Source of the DNA: Tragulus kanchil
Taxonomy: Eukaryota; Chordata; Mammalia; Artiodactyla; Tragulidae
Assembly: GCA_022376925.1 (NCBI GenBank)
Contig: JAIOJX010000032.1
Span: 203,604,939-203,668,938 of the forward strand
Direction of reading: 5' to 3'
Length of the DNA: 64,000 bases
This document shows, one piece after another, positions 47,632 to 58,742 of the stretch (position 1 is the first letter of the stretch; the number at the start of each line of letters is the position of its first letter). Below the pieces are notes generated by a model. That model did no database searches. It saw nothing but the letters and a program-made list of their open reading frames with translations, and was not told the DNA's origin. A program made the translations under genes and the position numbers.

Positions 47632-48459
47632 AAGAGACATTTTCTAAATCCTATCAGATCATTACTAATTCAATATACTCCCATGATTTCTCTCCTAGAA
47701 TTGCTAGGATCTAATACATACATGCACACACCCCATCCCCCCTGCCCCCACAGTCTACCCTCGAGGAAGCTAGGAATTCTTAGGACATAAATTAAGTATT
47801 AACACTGCAAACTACTGGTCTACTAAGCCCTTCCTTACAAAGAATGAGCCAGAAGAGTTCCAAGCCATCCAAACTATAATTAAGCACATCTCAGAAGTTT
47901 CTTGACCAGAAAATACATATGCATAGGGAGAGAAGTGTAATGGCTACATTGAAGATGCATCAGTGAGAAATACTGAAAAACATTGAAAGGTCATGGTCTA
48001 CCTCTCATATCACTATCAATTATTTCAGTGTCATATAAGAAATGTTGGCCTCATATAGCTGATTTGTCAAAAAGGCAAGGCGGCTGGTTTTTAAATATTT
48101 AAAACACATGACACTGCTTGCAAAAATCACTGAGGACCACCACTCCAATGCCTATATGGTCAACTGCTCCACTAAAATCTGGCATGCCATGCTCTCCCTC
48201 ACCCCCCAAACTTGGCACAGGCTCATTCCTCTACTTGGAATATTCTCTCTTCCTTGGTCCACCCAGGCTCACCCTTTCCCCTGGCTAAGTTAGGAATGCT
48301 GAAGGGTCCACCTTAACAAAGAAGTAACAGGTAACAGGCACTAACTGGGTTTATATCATAGGTTCATTGACCCATTTTTATTAAGCATCTAGCATATACT
48401 TGTAATTAGTAGAATCTGGATGACAGTCTCTTATTCTGTGAAATCAAGAGACATTTTCT

Positions 48460-48729
48460 AGGGTTTCCCTGGTGGTCTAGTGGGTGAAGAGTCCACCTTG
48501 CAGCGCAAGGGGCACCGGTTCAATTCCTGGCCCAGGAAGATCCCACGTGCAGCAGAGTGGCTGGACCAGTGTGTCCAATTAGGAGCCAGCGCTCTACAGT
48601 GCATGCGCCCAGATCTGGTGCTCTGCAGCAAGAGAGGCCACTGCAATGGTAGGCCCACGCAGGCCAAGGAATAAAGATAGATATAAATAAATAAATAAAA
48701 CAATAATAGAGGCCAAAATTAAAAGAAGA
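48460..48729 (+). mobile_element. Second copy of the 47362 SINE (tandem duplication 12)
   Basis: Same insertion with the same TSD (near 48445 and 48730) and flanks; one G fewer in the B-box region. Confidence 0.9.
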
Positions 48730-49189
48730 AAGAGACATTTTCTAAATCCTATCAGATCATTACTAATTCAATATACTCCCATGATTTCTCTCCTAGAATT
48801 GCTAGGATCTAATACATACATGCACACACCCCATCCCCCCTGCCCCCACAGTCTACCCTCGAGGAAGCTAGGAATTCTTAGGACATAAATTAAGTATTAA
48901 CACTGCAAACTACTGGTCTACTAAGCCCTTCCTTACAAAGAATGAGCCAGAAGAGTTCCAAGCCATCCAAACTATAATTAAGCACATCTCAGAAGTTTCT
49001 TGACCAGAAAATACATATGCATAGGGAGAGAAGTGTAATGGCTACATTGAAGATGCATCAGTGAGAAATACTGAAAAACATTGAAAGGTCATGGTCTACC
49101 TCTCATATCACTATCAATTATTTCAGTGTCATATAAGAAATGTTGGCCTCATATAGCTGATTTGTCAAAAAGGCAAGGCGGCTGGTTTT

Positions 49190-49660
49190 TAAATATTTAA
49201 AACACATGACACTGCTTGCAAAAATCACTGAGGACCACCACTCCAATGCCTATATGGTCAACTGCTCCACTAAAATCTGGCATGCCATGCTCTCCCTCAC
49301 CCCCCAAACTTGGCACAGGCTCATTCCTCTACTTGGAATATTCTCTCTTCCTTGGTCCACCCAGGCTCACCCTTTCCCCTGGCTAAGTTCTACTCATCCT
49401 TCAAGTCTCAAGCATGATTTTTGACTAGACGACCTTTCCAGATGTCCCTGAATGAAAGGGTTCAGTGAAGGCATACCCCATATCTTTCTGTGTTCACCCC
49501 AACCTGGCACTTCATTCTCTACAGCTCCGAGATCAAGGTTCTAAGGGGACAGGGAGTGTGTCTGGTGTATCACTGTACTGCCAGTTTTAAGCAAGAGGCC
49601 TGGCACACAGAAAGCTCTCAGTGAAGAAGTGAATGAATGAAGAAGTGAATGGATGTTACC
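49190..49660 (+). mobile_element. LINE-2 3' end (partial copies at 48092-48291 and 50403-50757)
   Basis: CACTCCAATGCCTATATGGTC, CAGGCTCATTCCTCTACTTGG, AAGTTCTACTCATCCTTCAAG and the 3' words GGCCTGGCACACAGAAAGCTC with GAATGAATGAAG are the L2 3' end. Ancient and non-coding. Confidence 0.75.
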
Positions 49661-51494
49661 TTCTACTCTGAGGTCACTGAGATCACCAAGGTCATTTCTC
49701 CCCTCTTCATTTTCTACCCATGTGCCCAAGAATAACAAAATCATGTTAAGTCAGCAATTAAGGATCATTCTTCGCAAAGACTCCCAACCTCTAAATGGAG
49801 GGTTGAATTTTGAAAAGAAGATGAAAAGATATTAGCATATCAGAGTATCTCTGCATCTTGAACAGAACTGCACTCATGTGACACAGATAATGACAGTAAT
49901 AGTTAGCAGGTGGCAGGTACTGTCCTAAGAACTTTATACCTTCTCTTGTTTAATCCTCCAGCAACCACAGGAGACAGTTACTATTAGCTCCATTCAGCAC
50001 ATGAGGAAAGGCTCTGAGTGGTTAAGCAAACTGCCCAGGAGACACACCGAGGAACTGGCAGAGCTGAGATAAAAGACAAACTGATCATAGTTCCTATTTC
50101 TCAGGCTGTGGAAATAATAACAGTAGCTAATTTAACGCAGCACTGAGCTAAACTCTTCCATGCGACTCTCACTCAACCCTCCCCACAGGTAACGGAAAGA
50201 ATCTTAGATGCTCTTCAAGCACCACCTTTCTGGTGGGAAGCCAGCTTTCCACGTAGGAGGAGGAGGGAGGAAGCATTATCCCGAGGCACTGAGAGCCTGA
50301 AGAAGTACTGCAGGGGAATCTTCAGTGCGATTCCCAACAGTGTGATCTGCCCCAGGGATGATGTTCCCACCCACACAGAGAGCTGCCCCAGGGACGCTGA
50401 TGAAACTTGGCACAGGCTCATTCCTCTACTTGGAATATTCTCTCTTCCTTGGTCCACCCAGGCTCACCCTTTCCCCTGGCTAAGTTCTACTCATCCTTCA
50501 AGTCTCAAGCATGATTTTTGACTAGACGACCTTTCCAGATGTCCCTGAATGAAAGGGTTCAGTGAAGGCATACCCCATATCTTTCTGTGTTCACCCCAAC
50601 CTGGCACTTCATTCTCTACAGCTCCGAGATCAAGGTTCTAAGGGGACAGGGAGTGTGTCTGGTGTATCACTGTACTGCCAGTTTTAAGCAAGAGGCCTGG
50701 CACACAGAAAGCTCTCAGTGAAGAAGTGAATGAATGAAGAAGTGAATGGATGTTACCTTCTACTCTGAGGTCACTGAGATCACCAAGGTCATTTCTCCCC
50801 TCTTCATTTTCTACCCATGTGCCCAAGAATAACAAAATCATGTTAAGTCAGCAATTAAGGATCATTCTTCGCAAAGACTCCCAACCTCTAAATGGAGGGT
50901 TGAATTTTGAAAAGAAGATGAAAAGATATTAGCATATCAGAGTATCTCTGCATCTTGAACAGAACTGCACTCATGTGACACAGATAATGACAGTAATAGT
51001 TAGCAGGTGGCAGGTACTGTCCTAAGAACTTTATACCTTCTCTTGTTTAATCCTCCAGCAACCACAGGAGACAGTTACTATTAGCTCCATTCAGCACATG
51101 AGGAAAGGCTCTGAGTGGTTAAGCAAACTGCCCAGGAGACACACCGAGGAACTGGCAGAGCTGAGATAAAAGACAAACTGATCATAGTTCCTATTTCTCA
51201 GGCTGTGGAAATAATAACAGTAGCTAATTTAACGCAGCACTGAGCTAAACTCTTCCATGCGACTCTCACTCAACCCTCCCCACAGGTAACGGAAAGAATC
51301 TTAGATGCTCTTCAAGCACCACCTTTCTGGTGGGAAGCCAGCTTTCCACGTAGGAGGAGGAGGGAGGAAGCATTATCCCGAGGCACTGAGAGCCTGAAGA
51401 AGTACTGCAGGGGAATCTTCAGTGCGATTCCCAACAGTGTGATCTGCCCCAGGGATGATGTTCCCACCCACACAGAGAGCTGCCCCAGGGACGC
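49306..51494. repeat. Direct tandem duplication 13 (offset 1097)
   Basis: Positions 49306-50397 recur at 50403-51494, with a 5-base spacer. The copies are indistinguishable by eye. Because 49306-49389 is the tail of duplication 12, that segment occurs three times (48208, 49306, 50403). Confidence 0.9.
49870..50090 (+). mobile_element. MIR SINE (copy at 50967-51187)
   Basis: GATAATGACAGTAATAGTTAGC, GGCAGGTACTGTCCTAAGAAC, CATGAGGAAAGGCTCTGAG and AGCAAACTGCCCAGGAGACAC follow MIR order, here in the orientation that ends with the tRNA-like part. Confidence 0.7.
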
Positions 51495-52200
51495 GTGGGT
51501 GATGCTCATCTTCCCAGCTCTGAGGGAGAGTTCACAAGTTGGGCATACAGAGTGTGACCTAAAGACAAAGTGTAGAAAACACATTCCTTGTGAACGGATC
51601 CACGCCAGATTCCCCGCATCCCTCTCTGAGGACGTTATCAGAGGCATCATTCAATCCAGCCCATTGGAGAGGGACTACGAAAAAGGCTGAAAAATGTGAC
51701 TAATCTAGGAAAGTTATTTTTGTGAGAAAGAAGAAAAATGTCACCAAAAAGGGTCAGCAGATAACCCTAGCTGGGCTGAAAATAACTGCCTGCTGGCAGA
51801 CCAGTCAGGAATAGGCAAGAGGGTGAGAGACGTAATGCAAAGTGCCAGGGGAGCTCCCACTGAGCAGGGCTGCCGGGGATGAGGAAACTGGCCTAATTTG
51901 GGAACATGAGCCCAGCAGCATTGCTCAGATTCCTGCGAGAGAATCTGGCTGAGTTTCAATCCTGCGTATGGGAGGAGCACCAAAGGGATGGGGCGGGGGC
52001 GGGCAGGGAGGAAGAAGAGAAAGAGAGCAGCTGTGTCTCAAGCACTTTTCCAGACAAGTGGACGAATAAGGACCATCAAGTGAGAACTTACTCCTCCGCC
52101 AAAAGAATTCCAAGAGGAAAAACCCCAAAGCCTCTCAGCTCCCTCCAAAAGCCCTGCTCTACTGGGATGTCTGTGGATCTAGCCATTCAGGAGGTAGGAG
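51495..52200. other. No identified feature; short G-rich run
   Basis: No gene or repeat was recognised. A GGGGCGGGGGCGGGC run at about 51991-52006 resembles an Sp1-type GC box, but it is isolated and there is no CpG-rich context, so no promoter is called. Confidence 0.3.
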
Positions 52201-52204
52201 AAGT

Positions 52205-52420
52205 TAGGTGGTGGTTAAGCACCTGCCTGGAGTATAAGAGACAAGAGTCAGATGTTGGCTGAAGGACTGTGGACAGGTCACTCGACTCCTCAATGTCTCA
52301 GTGTCATCGGAGCTAAAGTGAGACCTATTTCAGGAGTTACCACACGGCTGAAGTAGAATAGTGTGGGTAATTAACTGGCAGAGGTAGCAATGGTTTCAAT
52401 GTCAGGCTATTTTATTACCA
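52205..52420 (+). mobile_element. MIR SINE
   Basis: GGTGGTTAAGCACCTGCCTGG, CAGATGTTGGCTGAAGG, GGTCACTCGACTCCTCAATG and TCAGTGTCATCGGAGC match the head and core of MIR. Confidence 0.6.
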
Positions 52421-52497
52421 GGACAATCTGAAAAATGGAAGTTAAGCTACACTCGTCGACACCCAAGTGAGAAATACTCATCCAAAAGACAGGTGAG

Positions 52498-52612
52498 GGA
52501 ATTCCCTGGAATTCTAGTGGTTAGGACTCTGCTCTCACTGCTGAGGGTCCAGGTTCAATTCCTGGTTAACTAAAATCCCACAGGCCTCACCAAGCAGCCA
52601 AATAAAAGGACA
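52498..52612 (+). mobile_element. Short tRNA-derived SINE
   Basis: The head GGGAATTCCCTGGAATTCTA, B-box-like GGTTCAATTCC and a short tail of 'CACCAAGCAGCCAAATAAAAG' place it with the compact SINEs at 8531, 22430 and 58743. Confidence 0.7.
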
Positions 52613-52849
52613 AAACAGAACAAACAGGCCAGTCCTGAGAGGTTTTGCCAGAAGATTCCTTTTCCCCAACCTCAGTGTATGATAGTATAACTTTATGGGA
52701 GGAAAGTGTCCAGGTGTTTTCTTGAGGTTGAGCAGCAGCAGCATCCCTTAAATCGACACATGGCAAGAGCTCAGGCATAGAAACCCAGGTTAATGCCCAG
52801 AGCTGCTCTTCCAGAGAAAGTTACACACTGCAGATGTGTAGATACTTAC

Positions 52850-52927
52850 CATGGTACCAATTAAAGTCGCCATAATTGTAATTCCAATCTGAACTGCTAA
52901 CTGAACCATGCATCCAGTCATCCAAGC
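52850..52927 (-). CDS. Candidate coding exon with a transmembrane-like segment (78 bp)
   Basis: On the minus strand a long T/C tract ends ATCCATCAG, followed by 78 bases and the strong donor GTAAGTATC. The length is a multiple of three and one frame reads 26 residues without stop, starting AWMTGCMVQLAV and ending ATLIGTM. This is a hydrophobic stretch long enough for one membrane pass. No repeat family covers it. The strand agrees with the candidate exons at 62107-62217 and 6499-6551. The Gly-Cys-hydrophobic pattern slightly recalls anoctamin-type membrane exons but lacks their Lys-Gln; I do not assign a family. Best exon candidate in the window. Confidence 0.45.
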
Positions 52928-53004
52928 CTGATGGATGACAAATGGCAAAAAAAGAAAGAAAAGAAAAACACGCCAAAGAAACCAGAGATGCGTGGTCATA
53001 AGTT

Positions 53005-53222
53005 TCTTGCTAAGTCACTTCAGTCACGTCCCATTCCTTGGCACCCTATGGACTGTAGCCAGTCAGGCTCCTCCATCCATGGGATTCCCTAGGCAAGAAT
53101 ATTGGAGTGGGTTGCCATGCTCTCGTCCGCGGGTTCTTCCTGACCCAAGGACTAAACCCAAGTCTCTTGTGTCTCCTGCCTTGGCAGGCAGGTTCTTTAC
53201 CCCTAGGGCCACCTTCTTGAGA
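53005..53222 (-). mobile_element. Bov-tA SINE, antisense
   Basis: The reverse-complement Bov-A tail (GCTAAGTCACTTCAGTCACG, GGACTGTAGCCAGTCAGGC, CAAGAATATTGGAGTGGG) is joined to a tRNA-like head (ACTAAACCCAAGTCTCTTGTG to GGCAGGCAGGTTCTTTACC). Confidence 0.85.
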
Positions 53223-53224
53223 GG

Positions 53225-54600
53225 TGCTGGTGTGCAGGCACCTTTCTGTGCATTACCTGATTTGACCTTTGTAACAACCTGAAAGAAGCAGGCAGGACTC
53301 TAAACAACAGAAAGAGCTCATCGTTCTGGTTAATCAGTAATGACAAAGGAAGGTAAATTCTTTGAAATTCTTTGAAAATTTACAGATGGGTCAAGCAATT
53401 AGACCTTTCCTTTTCTTTTAGAGAGGAAGGAAGAGTCTAATTATCTGGGCTGAGTCAAAGGTCTTCTAGAGGTAGAAAACCTTGAGCAATTACAGATAGA
53501 ACAGGAAGAGGGAAAAAATCAAGGAGAGACAATACAGGCAACTGCAACAAGTAACTTGGAACATCAGGACATACAGATTCTCACTGAACTCTACACAACC
53601 CCAAAGCATAAAACTGGAGAGGAATGTGGATTTTTTTTTTTTGGCTACTAAAAATAATTCTTTCCTTTTATACCCAAGCCTACAAGAAAAAAAATCTTTG
53701 CATAAATTTTTTAATTGATATGTCATTCATAAATTGCCTGCTAAGTCATTCCTCTTTCCCCCAGCCCCAAAAGTCCATCGTGATGGGTATGGCGACGTGC
53801 CCACTTGGAAACTCCTTTGAAATTTAAAGTGGCTTTAAGATCTACTGTTGACTGATGACATGTAACTAGAAGTCTATACGGTGAAGTCTCTGGCTATTGT
53901 TTTCCTGATAAGAAGGCACACAGTTCGTTGGTAAGAACCACTCTGAACTCCTCCACTTTTCCTTCTCTCCTCACCTAGAATACAGATCACGGCCATGGGG
54001 AACAACCGGCCATGAGGTCAACAATCATGAGAATAAGTTACAAGTTCCAGATGGCACAGCAGGGGTCTAAGCGACCACACCTGCCCTGTGCTCCACTGGA
54101 CTTTTGCTGTGAGAAAAATCATTCCAGTTTGTTCCAAGCCCTGGGGCTTAATTTCTGATGCCTGTAGCCAAATTCAATACCGACAGATACACAAGGATAC
54201 CTGAAAATCAATCTATCCTAAAAGAGCAGGAGTTTTACACTTGAATGGGAACAGGAATCAGGCAGATCAGTTGTAAGCCTGACCAGGTGCATTCAAGAAA
54301 GAAAGGGTGAGCTAGAGAGGGCAGGCCACATGGAAGAAAGCACCTTTATCAGCTCCAGCTGACTGCTGCCATGGGGAATGCCAGTCTGCCACTCCCATGT
54401 GCCAGAACTTCTGGTTTTAAAGAGGAGCCCCAAATCTGGATTTTCACATAAGTCTCCTAATTTATAAAAGATAATACCCAAGTTTAAAAAATGTTTAGTT
54501 TGGTCCAGACCAAAGAAGATACGACTATAGGCTAAAGTCAGCCTCAAGGCTACTAGTTTTCAACCTCAGCAGAGAGGGTTAAGGCACAATAATAGAACAC
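53225..54600. other. No identified feature
   Basis: About 1.4 kb without a recognised gene or repeat. It contains a T run near 53630. ORFs are short and overlap on both strands. Confidence 0.35.
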
Positions 54601-54711
54601 CCAAGTTCTGGAGAGATAATAATACACCAAGCACTTACGTGTCACACTGGATTAAGCGCTTACTTCAAACCTGTCATCTTTTTCTTTCTCACCAAACTAT
54701 GATGTGGCCAC

Positions 54712-56068
54712 TCTATCCAATCCCAAAGAAAGACAGTGCGAAAAAATGTTAAAACTACATACAACTGCGCTCATTTCACATGCGAACAAGCAAATGCTTG
54801 AAATCCTGCAAGCTAGGCTTCATCGACACGTGAACAGAGAACTTCCAGATGCACAATCTGGATTTAGAAAAGGCAGAGGAACCAGAGATCAAATCATAAA
54901 TTTCCAATGGATAACAGAAAAGGCAAGGGAATTTTAGAAAAACATCTACTTCTGCTTCATTGATTCTGCTAAAGTCTTTGACTGTCTGGATCACAACAAA
55001 CTGTGGAAAACTCTTAAAGAGATGGGAATACCAGACCACCTTACCTGCCTCCTGAGAAACCTGAATGCAGGTCAAGAAGTAACAGTTAAGGGCTTCCCCT
55101 GGTGGCCCAATGGGTAAGGACACCGCCTTACAGTGCAGGGGGCGCCGGTTCAATCCCTGGCCTGGGAAGATCCCACGTGCCGCGGAGCGGCTGGACCGAT
55201 GTGTCCAATTGCCGAGCCGGAGCTCTGGGGCGCATGCGCTCAGAGCCAGTGCTCGGCGACAACAGAGGCCACTGCGATGGAGGCCCACACAGGCCAAAGA
55301 ACAAAAAGATGGATGAAAACAGACAAATGAAAGACCAATAGAAGTGGCCCGCCTGCCCCCTTCTCTCCCCAACCCGCTTCCCCCCGAAATTAAAAAAAAA
55401 ACAACAAAAAAAACCTCAACATTCAAGAAACCAAGATCATGGCATCTGATCCCACCACTTCATGGCAAACAGATGGGAAAAAAGTAGAAGCCAACAGATG
55501 TCATTTTCTTGGGTTCTAAAATCACCTCAGACAGTGACTGAAGCCATGAAATTAAAAGACATTTGCTCCTTTTCTAGAAGGAAAGCTATGACAAAGCTAG
55601 ACACCATATTAAAAAGCAGAGACATCACCTTGCCAACAAAGGTGCATACAATCAAAGCTGTGGTTTTTCCAATAGTCATGTATGGATGTGAGAGTTGGAC
55701 CATAAAGAAAGCTGAGCACCTAAGAATTGATGCTTTCAAATCGTGGCACTGGAGAAGACTCCTGAGAGTCCCTTGGACTGCAAGGATATCAGACCAGTCA
55801 ATTCTAAAGGAACTCAATCCTGAACATTTATTGGAAGAACTGATGCTAAAGCTGATGCAAAAAGTGGACTGATTGGAAAAGACCCTGATGCTGCGAAAAA
55901 CTGAAGGCAAGTGGAGAAGGGTACAACAGAGGGTAAGATTGTTGGATGGCATCATCGACTCAAACATGAGTTTGAGCAAAGTTCAGGAGATTGTGAAGGA
56001 CAGGGAAGCCTGGTGTGCTGTAGTCCATGCGGTCACAAACAGACACGACTTAGCAACTGAACAACATT
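54712..56068 (+). mobile_element. BovB (RTE) LINE, 5' truncated, interrupted by a SINE
   Basis: BovB sense sequence runs from the start of the RT region (ANKQMLEILQARL and the SGFRKGRGTRDQI block) to 55086. It resumes at 55412 (CTCAACATTCAAGAAACCAAG) and reaches the BovB 3' end at about 56065 (CACGACTTAGCAACTGAAC). The stretch between, which should encode QGCILSP and the YADD box, is missing and a SINE stands in its place. The C-terminal 136-codon frame (55462-55872) retains the CESWTIKKAEH block. Dead. Confidence 0.9.
55088..55411 (+). mobile_element. Young long-tail tRNA SINE replacing part of BovB
   Basis: Full-length SINE: head GGCTTCCCCTGGTGGCCCAA, B-box-like GGTTCAATCCC, G+C-rich tail and an A/C-containing A-tail. 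Unlike the other young copies it shows no target-site duplication, and about 300 bases of the host BovB are absent at the insertion point. This suggests insertion with target deletion. Confidence 0.9.
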
Positions 56069-56394
56069 TTACCAATGAGGAAACTGAGGTTCGAAAAGGC
56101 TAAGAAATGTACTGAGCCACTGAGCTAACCTGGAGCAGAGGCAGTATTTCAGCCCATAGCTGTGCCACCCCAAGGCCTGTGTTCTTGACCACCCTTTGGG
56201 TCAAATGCTGACTCACTCCAGAAAGCACAAAACCTGCTTCAGATCACTACTCATCAGCCTGTGGGTAAATGAGTAGCAACCCTCGGAGAGACTTCCAAAT
56301 CAGTTCTAAAAAAGACCAGGCTCACCTCCTCCTTCTCTGCAGCCCTTCAATAACAAGAGCAAAGTTCTGTCCAAATATTCTTATTCACTACTCA

Positions 56395-56635
56395 CTGAAT
56401 GAATGAACGTTTGTACTGTGCCTTTCAGTTGATTAAAGTGCTTTTAAAAGCATATCTCACATAATCCTCACATTAACCCGGTGGTGTTGTTACCACTGTT
56501 TGACAGATAATGAAACGGAGGATTAGAGAGATTAGTGGGTTTGTTCAACATCCAGGCAATTAGCAGAGGCCAGGCTAAAGCCCTAGTTTTCTGATGCCAA
56601 GTTGGTGTTCCCTCTATTCCATTAGACGGCTGCCA
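56395..56635 (-). mobile_element. MIR SINE
   Basis: ATCTCACATAATCCTCACATTA, TTGACAGATAATGAAACGGAGG, GAGAGATTAGTGGGTTTGTTC and CCAGGCAATTAGCAGAGGCC follow the MIR core toward the tRNA-like end. Confidence 0.7.
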
Positions 56636-56696
56636 GGCTTCCTCTACGAATATCCACTCCCCAACACACACTGGACTCACTTAAAAATCATCATCT

Positions 56697-56875
56697 GGGA
56701 CTTCCTTGATGGTCCAGTGGCTAAGATTCCACACTCCCAGTGTGATCCCTGGACAGGGAACTATATCCCACATGCCCTAAGTAAAAGTTTTCATGCCACA
56801 ACTAAAAGATACCACAGGTTGCCACTAAGACCAGGCACAATAAAATAAACACACAATATTCATAAAAATAAATAA
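56697..56875 (+). mobile_element. CHR-type SINE, degenerate
   Basis: The head TGGGACTTCCTTGATGGTCC, then GGACAGGGAACTATATCCC, and a short body with 'GCCACAACTAAAAGATACC' end in AATAAAATAAAC. Confidence 0.7.
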
Positions 56876-56924
56876 AGTCATCATCTGTTTGAGCTAATTC
56901 CTACATAACTCTAAAGTAACTTCC

Positions 56925-57592
56925 AGACTTGCCTGGTTGTCCAGTGGTTAAGAATCTGCCTGCTAGGGCTTCCCTGGTGGTCCAGTGGGTAAGGACACCG
57001 CCTTGCAGTGCAAGGGGCGCCGGTTCGATCCCTGGCCTGGGAAGATCCCACGTGCCATGGAGCAGCTGAACCGGTGTGTCCAAATACCGAGCTGGAGCTC
57101 TGGAGTGCATGCGCCCAGAGCTGGTGCTCTGCAACGATGGACGCCACCGCGATGGGAGGCCCATAGGAGCCAAAGAACAAAGACGGATGAATATAGAGAA
57201 ATGAAAGACCAATAGAGGTGGCCCGCCCGCTCCCCTCCCTCCCCAACCCGACCCCCGCCCTAAATAAATAAATAAATAAATCTTTAGGGAAAAAAAAAAA
57301 AAAGAATCTGCCTGCTAAAGCAGAGGACACGGGTGTAATCCCTGCTCCATGAAGATTCCACATGCCACAAGGCAACTAAACCCATCCATCACAATTACTG
57401 AGCCTGCATGTCACAGCTACTGAAGCCTGAGTGCTCAAGAGCCTGTATTCTGCAACAAGAAAAGCCACTGCAATGAGAAGCCCACATACTACAACTAGAG
57501 AATAGCCCCTCACTTGCTGCGACTAGAGAATGCCCATGCGCTGCAATGAAGACCCACTGCAGCCAAAAATAAAATAAATTAAAAAAAAAATT
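56925..57592 (+). mobile_element. CHR-type SINE split by the 56966 SINE
   Basis: The head (ACTTGCCTGGTTGTCCAGTGG to CTGCCTGCTA) is interrupted at 56965 and resumes at 57302 with the duplicated target, then the CHR body with 'GCTACTGAAGCC' and 'CTAGAGAATAGCCC' units and an AAAATAAAATAAATT tail. Confidence 0.85.
56966..57301 (+). mobile_element. Young long-tail tRNA SINE with 16-bp target-site duplication
   Basis: Cleanest copy of the family here. A-box-like TGGTCCAGTGGG is at 56978-56989 and B-box GGTTCGATCCC at 57022-57032, so pol III promoter elements look intact. The body ends AAAGACCAATAGAGGTGGCC, then CCCGC-rich tail, AAATAAATAAATAAATC and an A run. AAGAATCTGCCTGCTA flanks it at 56950-56965 and 57302-57317, inside an older CHR SINE. 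Confidence 0.95.
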
Positions 57593-57599
57593 ACTGCAG

Positions 57600-58320
57600 T
57601 ATGGCGGACAGCCTCCAGATACCATATTTATGTTTTCATGAATAGCTTCATCCTAGAATATACTCAGTAAGAGGACAAAAATAAATATATCAAGTAATAT
57701 ATTCAGGGCTGGAATGTAAATGGGCACACACACAAGTCTCAGAATCTAATTTTAGAAAGAATCAGTCAGAAAGTCTCACACAGCAAAGTGTGCATCTGGC
57801 CCTGAAGGAGACTGCCCACATTGCTTTAAATCTCAATTAACTCAGGGAGAGGCAGGGTCCTGGAATTCTTACTGGCACCTTGCTGTCAGAGGTACCAGGT
57901 AGGTGAAGAACAGAATGACTTTTCATCGTGTTCTCCCAAGAAAATACGAAGGCCCAGAGGCTTTTGTTTAAAAAGAAAAGGGTACACACCTCTGTGGAAG
58001 TAAGCAGCAGGTATTCCAGGAAGGCTGAAATCCTGATAGGTGCCTCACTCTGGAATTAGGTGCTCAAGGCTCTGGCTCGCACCTGAGCTAAGGGGAAAGG
58101 GATGGACGGGGAACCTGCCTGCTGACTCCAGCCGGGAAGCTGATCTGGTGTGGGGGCCACAGAGGACTTCAAGGCGGTCAGGACATCCTGGCTCATCTCA
58201 GGCTCACTCACCTCACCACTGGGGTGACTATAACCTCCTTCACAATGGGGCTGGCTTACAATTAGCCTGCATGACCACCAGTGATCCTAAAAATATAAGT
58301 TCCATAACTCCATATGCCAA
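57600..58320. other. No identified feature
   Basis: Single-copy sequence without a recognised repeat, exon or RNA gene. Confidence 0.35.
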
Positions 58321-58324
58321 GTCC

Positions 58325-58385
58325 CTAACATGATGTCTGGCACACAGTAAGCATCAATAAATACTTGTTAAATAAATGAACTGAT
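58325..58385 (+). mobile_element. LINE-2 3' end fragment
   Basis: ATGATGTCTGGCACACAGTAAG followed by CATCAATAAATACTTGTTAAA is the conserved L2 3' terminus. Confidence 0.65.
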
Positions 58386-58742
58386 GATCTGGTAGTGGGA
58401 GGGATCCTCCCAGGTCCACAGTCTATAAAGTGGCCAAAGGCCAAGAGTAGATTTCCATTAAGCCGGTCACTTGCTGGCCTATCTTCTCTTCACAGACATT
58501 CCCCACTGCAGCTCAAGCTCCTTACGATCCAGGGTTGGGTCGGTATATCTTCTTTCTAAGTCTCCCTCCATTATACTCTCTTCACTGTGCTTCCAATGTG
58601 CCACAAGCTGCCTCCCCAACCCTGTAACACTCTTGTGCATCTCCCAAGACCCCTCATCACACACTAAGGGCTTCACCCCTTCACCCTCTGCAATGTCAAC
58701 AGCATGCCTGCTCTGTGCCAGGCACTGTGATAAACAAAGGGG

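Larger units (their letters stand above)
47167..49389. repeat. Direct tandem duplication 12 (offset about 1122 falling to 1098)
   Basis: Positions 47167-48291 recur from 48289 to 49389. The start of the second copy is damaged: TTAGGAATGCTGA is kept, but the next 40 or so bases shrink to GGGTCCACCTT before the copies align again at AACAAAGAAGTAACAGG. After that only single-base run differences appear (CACCGGGTTC against CACCGGTTC). Confidence 0.9.
54610..56190 (-). mobile_element. MIR SINE split by a BovB insertion
   Basis: The left piece (about 54610-54705: AATACACCAAGCACTTACG, ATTAAGCGCTTACTTC, CTTTCTCACCAAACTATGA) and the right piece (56069-56190: TTTTACCAATGAGGAAACTG, GTTCGAAAAGGC) join as one MIR. 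The BovB at 54712-56068 lies exactly between them. This dates the BovB after the MIR. Strand is given for the tRNA-distal orientation and is the least certain part. Confidence 0.6.

Noticed and set aside
51985..52010. GC-box promoter
   Set aside because: One isolated G-rich run without CpG-island context or a nearby first exon.
52850..52927. Assigning the hydrophobic exon to the anoctamin family
   Set aside because: Only a loose Gly-Cys-hydrophobic pattern is shared; the characteristic Lys-Gln that follows is absent.
54776..55426. 216-codon minus-strand ORF, the longest in the window
   Set aside because: It reads antisense through a SINE and BovB; no domain and no conserved start.
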